This document shows positions 42,997 through 51,043 of a stretch of DNA of 64,000 bases, piece by piece. The notes below the pieces were generated by a model. That model was not told the DNA's origin. It ran no database searches and worked only from the letters and a program-made list of their open reading frames with translations. The position numbers were made by a program, and so were the translations under genes. Each line of letters begins with the position of its first letter. Position 1 is the first letter of the stretch. Source of the DNA: Thermohahella caldifontis (GTDB lineage Bacteria > Pseudomonadota > Gammaproteobacteria > Pseudomonadales > Oleiphilaceae); contig NZ_CP154858.1 in NCBI RefSeq assembly GCF_041153465.1, forward strand, positions 434,001-498,000, in the 5' to 3' direction.

Positions 42997-43020
42997 TTTC
43001 ACGCTAACCCGCGATGAACC
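42997..43020 (+). repeat. 24-bp direct repeat, right copy
   Basis: This is the second copy of the repeat at 37874-37897, differing only at one base (A for G before TGAACC). It lies between the hairpin at 42925-42988 and the terminator at 43029, marking the right edge of the block. Confidence 0.6.
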
Positions 43021-43021
43021 A

Positions 43022-43045
43022 TAAAAAAGCCCCCTTTTGGGGGGC
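43022..43045 (-). terminator. Rho-independent terminator of the coiled-coil gene
   Basis: On the minus strand GCCCCC(C) and GGGGGC pair around AAAA (43029-43045), followed by six T (43023-43028). It lies 30 nt after the stop of the gene at 43076. Confidence 0.85.
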
Positions 43046-43075
43046 AAGTCACTCTTGCTCTCAGTAAACACGGGG

Positions 43076-43459
43076 TTAGTGTGTGAACTTGTCGGCAACC
43101 GTTTCGGCCTTTTCGCGCAGAGCGCGGAGCTGATTCTCAAGCTGCTCGGTATAGGCCTGGAGCTGGGGCTTGACCTTCTCTTCGAATGCCTTCTCAGCCT
43201 GCAACTGGGAATAGGCTGCCATCATGCGGGCATTCCACTTCAGGCGCTCGCGCAGGTCATAGGTGGCGGCATCCAGGTTGTAGGACAGGGTTTTCAGATC
43301 GGGATTCTTTTCCCGGAGCTGTGCGACAACGTCTGCCAGTGTCGGCGCGTTGTCCAGGTCAGCGCCAAGCTGTTTCAGAACGCGCTTGCCTTCGGTTTCA
43401 ACAAGGTCACGCACCTTGTTCAGCTGGGCCACGGGAGCCTTCAGTTTATCTTGCAACAT
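43076..43459 (-). CDS. Small coiled-coil (phasin-like) protein of unknown function
   Basis: The 127-aa protein is almost entirely helical and charged, with heptad-like patterns (LEEKVKPQLQAY, QLENQLRALREKAETV). It has no signal peptide or membrane segment. Size and composition recall phasins or other small accessory coiled-coil proteins, but no family signature is recognised. It has a GAGG site before ATG 43459 and its own terminator, so it is monocistronic. Confidence 0.65.
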   Translation of the reverse strand: MLQDKLKAPVAQLNKVRDLVETEGKRVLKQLGADLDNAPTLADVVAQLREKNPDLKTLSYNLDAATYDLRERLKWNARMMAAYSQLQAEKAFEEKVKPQLQAYTEQLENQLRALREKAETVADKFTH

Positions 43460-43593
43460 ACGTCGCCTCTGCTATGTGTCTGCCTTGATGTTGAGGGCAG
43501 TGTATCGGGAGAAATTAGAATAATCTAACTAGCGACAGAAGGGGCGGGTGCAGGGGATGGCCGGGCAAGAGGAGCGCCCGGCCGGATATCAGG

Positions 43594-44244
43594 TCAAAGC
43601 CAGTCGCGGATCTGGCGGACAAGTTTTTCGATGCCGGCGCCGGCTTCGGAGATCCGCCGGGCGAGCATGTATGCTGGCGTGCTCACCACCTTGTAGCGTT
43701 CGTCTGCCACAATGTCATCCACCGGGCAGTTCTGGTGTTCGGCACCCATGGCCTGCAGGGCGGCTGCGGTTTCCGTGTCCGTGCCGATGGTACAGCGGAC
43801 GCCGGCGGGATAGATCCGGGGGATCATGGCCGGCGCGATGCAGATGTATCCGGCTGGCTTGCCGGCTTCGGCAAAAGCCCGGGCTACCCTTTCAACTTCC
43901 GGGTCCAGCTGCATGCCCGTTCCGTTTACCGCGAAGTCGCAAAGGTTCTTGGCTGCGCCATATCCCCCCGGAAACACAATGGCCCGGAACTGTGCGGGAT
44001 CCAGCTCGCTGAGCGGGTGGATGGCGCCACGAGCAATCCGGGCCGCCTCCGTCAGCACATTCCGCTGCTCATCGGCCGGTGTCTTGGTGTAATGATTGAC
44101 GACGTCCTGCTGGGGCTTGTCGGGCGCGAAGCATTGATAGGACAGTTCATGACTGTCCAGTGCCAGCAGGGTCATCACGGATTCATGAATTTCCGCACCA
44201 TCCAGAAAACCGCATCCGGACAGCACCACGGCAACATCAGTCAC
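43594..44244 (-). CDS. elbB: ElbB-family isoprenoid biosynthesis/glyoxalase protein
   Basis: The 216-aa protein matches ElbB, a DJ-1/PfpI-like enzyme: VAVVLSGCGFLDGAEIHES at the N-terminus, RAIVFPGGYGAAKNL, and ICIAPAMIPRIY at the nucleophile elbow with the conserved cysteine (YICIAP). ElbB has been linked to isoprenoid synthesis and has glyoxalase III activity in E. coli. GTG 44244 is chosen because GGAGG lies 6 nt upstream; it overlaps the regulator gene by 8 nt. An in-frame ATG further upstream lacks a ribosome site. Confidence 0.88.
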   Translation of the reverse strand: MTDVAVVLSGCGFLDGAEIHESVMTLLALDSHELSYQCFAPDKPQQDVVNHYTKTPADEQRNVLTEAARIARGAIHPLSELDPAQFRAIVFPGGYGAAKNLCDFAVNGTGMQLDPEVERVARAFAEAGKPAGYICIAPAMIPRIYPAGVRCTIGTDTETAAALQAMGAEHQNCPVDDIVADERYKVVSTPAYMLARRISEAGAGIEKLVRQIRDWL

Positions 44245-44908
44245 GGGGCACCTCCTTTTCATTGTGGTCTGCATTTCGTGTTCTGCCCGCCTTGGCTTCG
44301 GGGGCTTCTTCTTTTACGGCTTCTTGCGCAGCGTCAGCTTTCCGGGCACTGGGCTTGCGCGTTTTGGCCGGTTTTTCCGGCGCGGCGAAATGCAGCGCCA
44401 TGTCAAAGGCGGATTCGGTAAAGGTCAGAATCTTGTCGAAAGCTTCGTCATCCAGATCCTGCACCTGCTCGCGGCTGCGCAGGATATTGAGAAAACGTCT
44501 TTCACGCTCATACACGACGGGCAGTCGACCGATACCCCACTCCTGAAGCAATTGCCAGAGTTCCGGATTGTAGGCCCGGACATACTTGAGGATGAATGGC
44601 ACCGGGTCATTCCGTGCCAGCACGGCGGCCAGTCGCACGATCAGATCAAAGGACAGGGTGGCCGTGCCGGCTTCGGCAGCTTCGAGAATGGATTTGTCCT
44701 TCAGGTCGATGGCATCAGCCAGTTCGTTGAGGGTGAGGCCGGCCACCTGGCGAAGTTCCTTCAGGGACTGACCGGCACGGGCCAGGGAAGCCAGATGCTC
44801 GGGGTTGTCCAGTAATCGCCGGCCGACCTTCAGCGACGTCGAGGCGGAGCGTCGCGCAACGCCCATGGCATTGCCGGTCAGTTCGGTCAGGCGGTCCAGC
44901 CAGCTCAT
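44237..44908 (-). CDS. XRE-family helix-turn-helix regulator
   Basis: Of 223 residues, about 45-105 form an XRE/Cro helix-turn-helix (LKELRQVAGLTLNELADAID, then SILEAAEAG). The remainder is helical, ending with a lysine/alanine-rich tail typical of a disordered region. Target genes are unknown. It starts 3 bp after the prc stop and overlaps elbB, so prc, this regulator and elbB form one transcription unit. Confidence 0.82.
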   Translation of the reverse strand: MSWLDRLTELTGNAMGVARRSASTSLKVGRRLLDNPEHLASLARAGQSLKELRQVAGLTLNELADAIDLKDKSILEAAEAGTATLSFDLIVRLAAVLARNDPVPFILKYVRAYNPELWQLLQEWGIGRLPVVYERERRFLNILRSREQVQDLDDEAFDKILTFTESAFDMALHFAAPEKPAKTRKPSARKADAAQEAVKEEAPEAKAGRTRNADHNEKEVPRD

Positions 44909-44911
44909 GGT

Positions 44912-47047
44912 TTACTCCAGCATGGTCAGAGGAGGGGTTGTCCCGGCAATGCGCGGACCTTCCACCAGAAAGTCGGCAATGATCTGACCGCTTTCCTTCA
45001 GCCAGGCATCATTCTCTGCCGGTTTTTCACGATCCGTTGCGGTTTGTTCATCCTGCCAGTTTTCCACTTCATCCCAGGTTCTGAACGGTGCCTCTCCCCG
45101 GGCCTGGCGCTTGAGGTTGAGGATGGCCAGCTGCTCGGCCCGCTGCCGGGTCTGCTCCGTCTTGCGTACATTGAGATTGAGTGAAACCGTCTTGATGTCA
45201 CGCTGGGCTTCCAGCCACTTTTGCTCGGCCAGCACGGCCCGGAACATGGGATCTGCACTGACCCGCGCATCATGTGCCTGCTTCAGTTCCGGCACGACGG
45301 TTTTCCACCTGGTATATTGCGCGTGGAAGACGCTGGAAATCTGATCCCAGGGCAGCGCATTGGGCAGCGCGTCTTCTCCCACTTCCGTCTTGTCGATGCT
45401 GAATGGCAGCGTCAGGTCGGGCAGGACACCCTTGTGTTGCGTACTGCCGCCCGAAATGCGATAGAACTTGGCTTCGGTGAGCTTGACCTGACCGTGATTC
45501 AGCGGACGGATGGTCTGAACGGTACCCTTCCCGAATGTCTGGTCTCCGACGATGAGTCCGCGGCCATAGTCCTGAATGGCGGCAGCAAAAATTTCAGAGG
45601 CTGAGGCGCTCATGCGGTTGACAAGAACCACCAGAGGGCCGTCATAAAGTACGCTGGGATCCGGGTCGTCATAAACACGCACACGGTTGTCCGAGGCGCG
45701 CACCTGCACGGTGGGACCGGAGGGAATGAACAGGCCGGTGAGGGCAATGGCTTCGTTCAGCGCACCGCCGCCATTGTCGCGCAAATCAACGATGAGACCG
45801 TCTATCCCTTCGGATTTCAGTTCCCCGATGAGTTTTGCGACGTCTCTTGTCGTGCTGCGGTACTCCGGGTCGCCACGCTGCATGGCCTGGAAATCGGCAT
45901 AGAAGGCGGGCAGTTCGATGACCCCCATGCGCAGGGTCTTGTCGCCGCGGCGGATGGTGAAGGTTTTTTTCTGGGCCGACTGCTCTTCAAGCCGGACCTT
46001 GTCGCGGACAATGCTGATAATCCGGGTTTCGGTTTCCGATTTGGCCTTGGCCGGCAGGATCTCGAGCCGGACCACACTGTTCTTGGGACCGCGGATGAGA
46101 TCCACCACTTCGTCCAGGCGCCAGCCAATCACGTTCTGGATTTCACCATCCGGCCCCTGGCCCACGCCCACGATGCGGTCTGACGGCTTGAGGCCGCCGG
46201 CCCGTTCAGCCGGACCACCCGGAACCAGGCGGACGATCTTCGTGTATTCGTTATCGGACTGAAGTACCGCCCCAATGCCTTCCAGTGACAGGGACATGTT
46301 GATGTTGAAGTTTTCCGTGACACGCGGGGAAAAATACGACGTGTGCGGATCATAGAGCGAGGTGAGGGCGTTCATGTAGGCCTGAAACGCATCCTCGGCC
46401 GTGGTCTGGTAAAGGCGCTTGAGCTGTGTTTCATAGCGCCGGATGAGGGCGTTGCGGATTTCTTCACGCGGCTTTTCATCCAGAATCTGACTGATCATGG
46501 CGTTCTTGAGCCGTTTACGCCACAAGTCATCCAGTTCTGCCTCGCTGGCCGGCCAGGGGGCTGCTTCACGATCCAGCTCCAGCATTTCGTTCTTCCCGAA
46601 ATCCGGCTTCCAGTCCGGGTCCCGGAGCAGCCCGAGCATGTACCCCAGACGCTCGGCAACCCGCTTCTGGTAGCGGTTGTAGATGGCAAAGCCTGATTTC
46701 AGCTCGCCGGTCAGCAGTTCATTGTCCAGCGTGTGGCGCCAGGCACTGAAGGCCTCCACATCACTTTTCAGAAAGTAGAGACGCTGAGGATCCAGCCATT
46801 TCAGGTAGTTGTCCAACAGCTTTTCTGACAGGACATCATCCACGCGCATGTTGCGGTAGTGGCCGTATTCCAGTTGTCGTGACAGCTCCTGGGCTGCGCG
46901 GCGCATGTCGGCACTGGGGGCCAGTTCCCTGAGTTGGGCGACGGCCGCAACCCCGGGGGCAGCTTGCGCTACCGTGGCCTGTGCGGGCGGCAGGCTCATG
47001 GCCATCAGGCCGAGCATCAGGAAAAGGCGGGCCAGTGTCCGTTTCAT
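44912..47047 (-). CDS. prc: Tail-specific (C-terminal processing) periplasmic protease
   Basis: The 711-aa S41 peptidase has a signal peptide (MKRTLARLFLMLGLMAM, cleavage after AQA). An N-terminal helical domain and a PDZ domain with the LSLEGIGAVLQSDNEYTKIV start follow. The protease core has catalytic Ser in NRMSASASEIFAAA and Lys in GDQTFGKGTVQT. Prc trims C-termini of periplasmic proteins and controls peptidoglycan hydrolases and sigma-factor pathways. Start 47047 is chosen to put the signal peptide at the N-terminus; in-frame ATG 47077 and TTG 47092 also exist. Confidence 0.93.
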   Translation of the reverse strand: MKRTLARLFLMLGLMAMSLPPAQATVAQAAPGVAAVAQLRELAPSADMRRAAQELSRQLEYGHYRNMRVDDVLSEKLLDNYLKWLDPQRLYFLKSDVEAFSAWRHTLDNELLTGELKSGFAIYNRYQKRVAERLGYMLGLLRDPDWKPDFGKNEMLELDREAAPWPASEAELDDLWRKRLKNAMISQILDEKPREEIRNALIRRYETQLKRLYQTTAEDAFQAYMNALTSLYDPHTSYFSPRVTENFNINMSLSLEGIGAVLQSDNEYTKIVRLVPGGPAERAGGLKPSDRIVGVGQGPDGEIQNVIGWRLDEVVDLIRGPKNSVVRLEILPAKAKSETETRIISIVRDKVRLEEQSAQKKTFTIRRGDKTLRMGVIELPAFYADFQAMQRGDPEYRSTTRDVAKLIGELKSEGIDGLIVDLRDNGGGALNEAIALTGLFIPSGPTVQVRASDNRVRVYDDPDPSVLYDGPLVVLVNRMSASASEIFAAAIQDYGRGLIVGDQTFGKGTVQTIRPLNHGQVKLTEAKFYRISGGSTQHKGVLPDLTLPFSIDKTEVGEDALPNALPWDQISSVFHAQYTRWKTVVPELKQAHDARVSADPMFRAVLAEQKWLEAQRDIKTVSLNLNVRKTEQTRQRAEQLAILNLKRQARGEAPFRTWDEVENWQDEQTATDREKPAENDAWLKESGQIIADFLVEGPRIAGTTPPLTMLE

Positions 47048-47226
47048 GGGGTGTATCCGGGTGTCTGTGCTGGGCATCTGTCTTTCATTCAATGGATAAT
47101 GGATTGATTTGATTGTAGGAGATTGCGCGCAGCGCCTCTAGTGCCGGGAGTGAATCTTTTGTAACACGTTGAAGGGTGGCGCCCCGCAGGGCGGGGCGCG
47201 CTCGGGAGAGAGGACTATGGCCGCAG

Positions 47227-49380
47227 TCACTCGAAGGGTAGATTGTCGGCCAGTTGCTGGCGGAGACGTCCCTGCAGACGGAACCGTTCTCCGTGGGCCT
47301 CCGCCAGTTCATCGGCTCGTTCCATAAAGCGGGCCGGGCCAACGTAATTGATGAACTGGAGGACGCCGCCGGTCCAGGGGGCGTAACCGATGCCGAAAAT
47401 GCTGCCGATGTTGGCATCGGTGGCAGAGCGCAACACGCCTTCTTCCATGCAGCGTACGGATTCGATGGCCTGAATGTACAGGATGCGGTCCTTCAGTTCC
47501 TGAAGTGGGGTGGCGCGGGTCTTGTCCTCGTCGGCAAAGCGCTCGATGAGTCCTGGCCACAGGTGCTTGGGCTGTCCTTTCGGGTAATCATAGAAGCCTG
47601 CACCATCGGCCTTGCCGGTTCGTCCGAACTCCTGAACCATCAGGTCCACGATGCGCTCTGCCGGATGGGGCGTCCAGGTGCCGCCCTGGGCTTCCGTATC
47701 TTTCCGGCTCTGGTCCCGGATATGAGTGATCAGTCTGAGGCTGACTTCGTCCGAGAGTGCCAGCGGTCCGACGGGCATGCCTGCAAGCTGGGCGGCATGC
47801 TCCACACTGGCCGGGTGAATGCCTTCTCCCACCATGGCAATCCCTTCGTTGATGAAGGTGCCGAATACGCGGGAGGTGAAAAAACCGCGGCTGTCGTTCA
47901 CCACGATGGGCAGCTTGCCGATCTGGATCACGAAATCGAAGGCCTCGGCCAGGGTCTGGTTGTCGGTTTTCTCCCCGACAATGATTTCCACCAGTTGCAT
48001 CTTGTCCACCGGTGAGAAGAAATGCAGGCCGATGAATTTCTCAGGCCGTGCCGAGGCTTGTGCGAGCTGGGTAATGGGAATGGTGGAGGTATTGGAGGCG
48101 AAGATGCCATGCTCGGCAAGCAGGGGCTCGCTCTCACGCGTTACCTGGCCTTTCAGGTCGCTGTCTTCAAAGACTGCCTCGATGATCAGTTCACAACCTG
48201 CGAGATCTTCTGTCCGGTCTGTTGCATGAATGCGGTTCAGGATGGCATCACGCGCTTCTGCACTCATGTGCCCCCTGGCCACTTTCTTGTCCAGCAGTTT
48301 GCGGCTGTAGTCCTTGCCGTGTTCGGCCCGCTCCCGGGTCACGTCCTTCAGTACCACGTCAATGCCCCGGATGGCCGTTGCGTAGGCGATGCCGCTGCCC
48401 ATCATGCCGGCACCGAGCACGCCGACCTTGCTGAAGGTTCGTGTCGGGAAACCTTGCGGGCGGTTGTCGCCGGCCTTGAGGGCATTCATGCCGAACCAGA
48501 ACGTCCGGATCATGTTCTTGGAGATCCCGCCGCAGACCAGTTCGGTGAAGTAACGGCCTTCGATTCGTTGCGCCGTATCAAAATCCACCTGGCAGCCTTC
48601 CACCACGGCAGACAATATCCGTTCCGGTGCCGGGTAGCATCCCCGTGTTTTCTTGCGCAGCATGGCAGGTGCAATGGCGAGCATTTGTGCGACCCTGGGA
48701 TGCTTCGGATCCCCTCCAGGGATGCGGTAGCCTTTTTCATCCCAGGGCTGTCTGGCCTGTGGATGAGCCAGAAGCCAGTTCCGGGCCTGCGCGATGAGGT
48801 CTTCCGGCGTGTCTGCCAGGTCGTGAACGATGCCGGCCTTGAGGGCGTCGGCGGGCCTGAGCTGTTTGCCCTCGAGCAGCAGTGGCAGTGACTTTTCGAT
48901 GCCAAGCAGACGGGGCAGGCGACAGCATCCGCCACCCCCCGGCAGCAGACCCAGTGTGACCTCCGGTAATCCGAGGCGGATGCGGTCATCATTCAGGCAG
49001 ACCCGGTAGTGGCAGGCCAGTGCCAGCTCAAGTCCGCCGCCCAGTGCCGAGCCGTTGATGGCGGCAGCGACCGGCACCCCGAGTGTCTCGAGTGTACGCA
49101 GGGGGCCCGTGATGCCTTCCCTCAGCAATCTGAAGAAGTCTTCCGCATGTTCAGGTGTGACCTGAACAAGTTCACGCAAGTCACCGCCCGCAAAGAAGGT
49201 TTTTTTGGCAGAGGTGAGCAGGATGCCGCGCAGATCCGCCTTGTCCGCCTGCAGGCGGGCCAGTGTTTCGGCAAAGGCTTCGCGAAAAGCGGCGTTCATG
49301 GTGTTGGCTGACTGCCCCGGCATGTCCAGCGTCAGGGTGACGATGCCCTGTTCGTCAAGATGATAAAGAATGGCACTCAT
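47227..49380 (-). CDS. Bifunctional enoyl-CoA hydratase/3-hydroxyacyl-CoA dehydrogenase (FadJ/FadB type)
   Basis: The 717-aa protein joins an N-terminal crotonase domain (ALGGGLELALACHYRV) to a C-terminal 3-hydroxyacyl-CoA dehydrogenase. The latter has the Rossmann motif VGVLGAGMMGSGIAYA near residue 325 and FIGLHFFSPVDKMQLVEII. The enzyme hydrates enoyl-CoA and oxidises the 3-hydroxyacyl-CoA in beta-oxidation. It lies 12 bp after the thiolase gene, so the two form a fadJI/fadBA-type operon. The order (thiolase first) and sequence leave the FadJ or FadB assignment open. Confidence 0.92.
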   Translation of the reverse strand: MSAILYHLDEQGIVTLTLDMPGQSANTMNAAFREAFAETLARLQADKADLRGILLTSAKKTFFAGGDLRELVQVTPEHAEDFFRLLREGITGPLRTLETLGVPVAAAINGSALGGGLELALACHYRVCLNDDRIRLGLPEVTLGLLPGGGGCCRLPRLLGIEKSLPLLLEGKQLRPADALKAGIVHDLADTPEDLIAQARNWLLAHPQARQPWDEKGYRIPGGDPKHPRVAQMLAIAPAMLRKKTRGCYPAPERILSAVVEGCQVDFDTAQRIEGRYFTELVCGGISKNMIRTFWFGMNALKAGDNRPQGFPTRTFSKVGVLGAGMMGSGIAYATAIRGIDVVLKDVTRERAEHGKDYSRKLLDKKVARGHMSAEARDAILNRIHATDRTEDLAGCELIIEAVFEDSDLKGQVTRESEPLLAEHGIFASNTSTIPITQLAQASARPEKFIGLHFFSPVDKMQLVEIIVGEKTDNQTLAEAFDFVIQIGKLPIVVNDSRGFFTSRVFGTFINEGIAMVGEGIHPASVEHAAQLAGMPVGPLALSDEVSLRLITHIRDQSRKDTEAQGGTWTPHPAERIVDLMVQEFGRTGKADGAGFYDYPKGQPKHLWPGLIERFADEDKTRATPLQELKDRILYIQAIESVRCMEEGVLRSATDANIGSIFGIGYAPWTGGVLQFINYVGPARFMERADELAEAHGERFRLQGRLRQQLADNLPFE

Positions 49381-49392
49381 TGGGGTGTCCTC

Positions 49393-50601
49393 CTATACGC
49401 GTTCAATGATGGTTGCGATGCCCATGCCGCCGCCCACACAGAGTGTGGCCAGTCCATAGCGCAGCTGCCGCCGCTCCAGTTCGTCGAGCAGCGTGCCGAG
49501 AATCATGGCGCCGGTCGCGCCAAGGGGATGCCCCATGGCAATGGCACCACCATTGACGTTGATCTTCTCCATGGGAATGTTCATGTCCTTCCGGAATTTG
49601 AGGACCACCGCCGCAAAGGCTTCATTCACTTCGTAAAGGTCGATGTCATCTGCGGTGAGACCCGCCTTGGCCAGCGCCTTGCGGCTGGCCGGTGCCGGTC
49701 CGGTCAGCATGATGGTGGGATCCGTGCTGGTGACTGCGGTGGCGACAATGCGTGCCCGGGGTGTCAGATTCAGGCGTTTGCCCATGGCCTCGCTGCCGAT
49801 GAGCACTGCTGTCGCACCATCCACGATGCCGGAGGAATTGCCCGGCGTGTGCACATGACGAATCTGCTCCACCCAGTGGTACTTTCTCACCGGTACTGCG
49901 TCAAACCCCATCTGGCCCATCATCTCGAAAGAAGGCTTGAGGCTGGCGAGGGCGTCCATGGTGGTATCCGGACGGATGAATTCATCGCGATCCAGAATGG
50001 TCAGGCCGTTCTGGTCCTGCACCGGCACGATGGATTTTTCGAAACGCTGTTCCTGCCATGCCCGGGCCGCTTTCTGCTGCGACTCCAGCGCGAAGGCATC
50101 CACCGTGTCGCGGTCGAAACCTTCGATGGTGGCGATCAGGTCCGCACTGATGCCCTGGGGAATGAACTCGGTGCGGAGATTGGTGGCCGGATCCAGTGCC
50201 CAGGCACCGCCGTCACTGCCCATGGGGACGCGGGACATGGATTCCACACCACCGGCAATCACCAGGTCTTCCCAGCCGGAGCGTATTTTCATCGCGGCAA
50301 GATTGACGGCTTCAAGTCCGGATGCACAGAACCGGTTCAGGGTGACGCCCGCGACGGTTTCGTCATAGCCGGCCACCAGTGCCGCAGTCTTGGCAATATC
50401 GGCCCCCTGGTCCCCGATGGGCGTCACGCAACCCATCACCACATCATCCACCTGCGCCGTATCCAGCGCGTTGCGTTCACGCAGGGCTTCGAGAACGCCG
50501 GCCAGAAGGTTGACCGGCTTGACCTCGTGAAGCGAGCCGTCCTTCTTGCCGCGCCCGCGCGGTGTGCGTACCGCATCGTATATCCAGGCATCCTGTGTCA
50601 T
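49393..50601 (-). CDS. Acetyl-CoA C-acyltransferase (thiolase)
   Basis: The 402-aa enzyme has all thiolase active-site elements: the nucleophile in LNRFCASGLEAV near residue 91, the NEAFAAV motif, NVNGGAIAMGHPLGATGA with the catalytic His, and the second Cys in LCVGGGMG. It performs the thiolytic step of beta-oxidation. Start ATG 50601 gives the family N-terminus MTQDAWIYDAVRTPRG. It leads the operon with the bifunctional enzyme. Confidence 0.93.
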   Translation of the reverse strand: MTQDAWIYDAVRTPRGRGKKDGSLHEVKPVNLLAGVLEALRERNALDTAQVDDVVMGCVTPIGDQGADIAKTAALVAGYDETVAGVTLNRFCASGLEAVNLAAMKIRSGWEDLVIAGGVESMSRVPMGSDGGAWALDPATNLRTEFIPQGISADLIATIEGFDRDTVDAFALESQQKAARAWQEQRFEKSIVPVQDQNGLTILDRDEFIRPDTTMDALASLKPSFEMMGQMGFDAVPVRKYHWVEQIRHVHTPGNSSGIVDGATAVLIGSEAMGKRLNLTPRARIVATAVTSTDPTIMLTGPAPASRKALAKAGLTADDIDLYEVNEAFAAVVLKFRKDMNIPMEKINVNGGAIAMGHPLGATGAMILGTLLDELERRQLRYGLATLCVGGGMGIATIIERV

Positions 50602-50747
50602 GTGCATCCCCTCATGCATGTTATTGTCATTTCTACCCTAAAACGTGCGGGAGGAGGGGTGAATGGCCGTTCAGATCATTCAAACTGACAAAATCGGCCA
50701 GGATCGTCTAAGCTCAGGACAGCAAACCGAGACAGGAGAACTGTGGC

Positions 50748-51032
50748 ATGTCGATCATGGACAATATTTCCAACTACTATGAAAAGATGGTGCTTGAAGA
50801 GCTGGCCCAGCAGGCGGCAGCCCATGCCGGTGACGAGGATTTCCTGATGGATGCGGCCTGTCTGGCACTGAACAGTCTGCCGCCCCGGTATTACCGTCAT
50901 GGTGTTGACATGGCGTTCTATCTCCCCAGTGGGGAGTATCTGGAAATGCGCAGCCGGGTAAAGCTGGCCGTTGCGGAGGCGATTGCCAAGGTTGAAGCGG
51001 ATCAGCGATCCGCTTCAACGGGTGAGGGCTGA
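50748..51032 (+). CDS. ComFB-family late competence protein
   Basis: The 94-aa protein matches the ComFB domain: NYYEKMVLEELAQQ, DFLMDAACLALNSLPPRYYRH and a C-terminal helix. In Bacillus, ComFB is encoded with competence genes; cyanobacterial homologues bind cyclic di-nucleotides, and in gammaproteobacteria the role is unknown. GGAG lies upstream of ATG 50748. It is convergent with the DUF349 gene, with 11 bp between stops. Confidence 0.8.
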   Translation: MSIMDNISNYYEKMVLEELAQQAAAHAGDEDFLMDAACLALNSLPPRYYRHGVDMAFYLPSGEYLEMRSRVKLAVAEAIAKVEADQRSASTGEG

Positions 51033-51043
51033 CCCGGCGGAGC

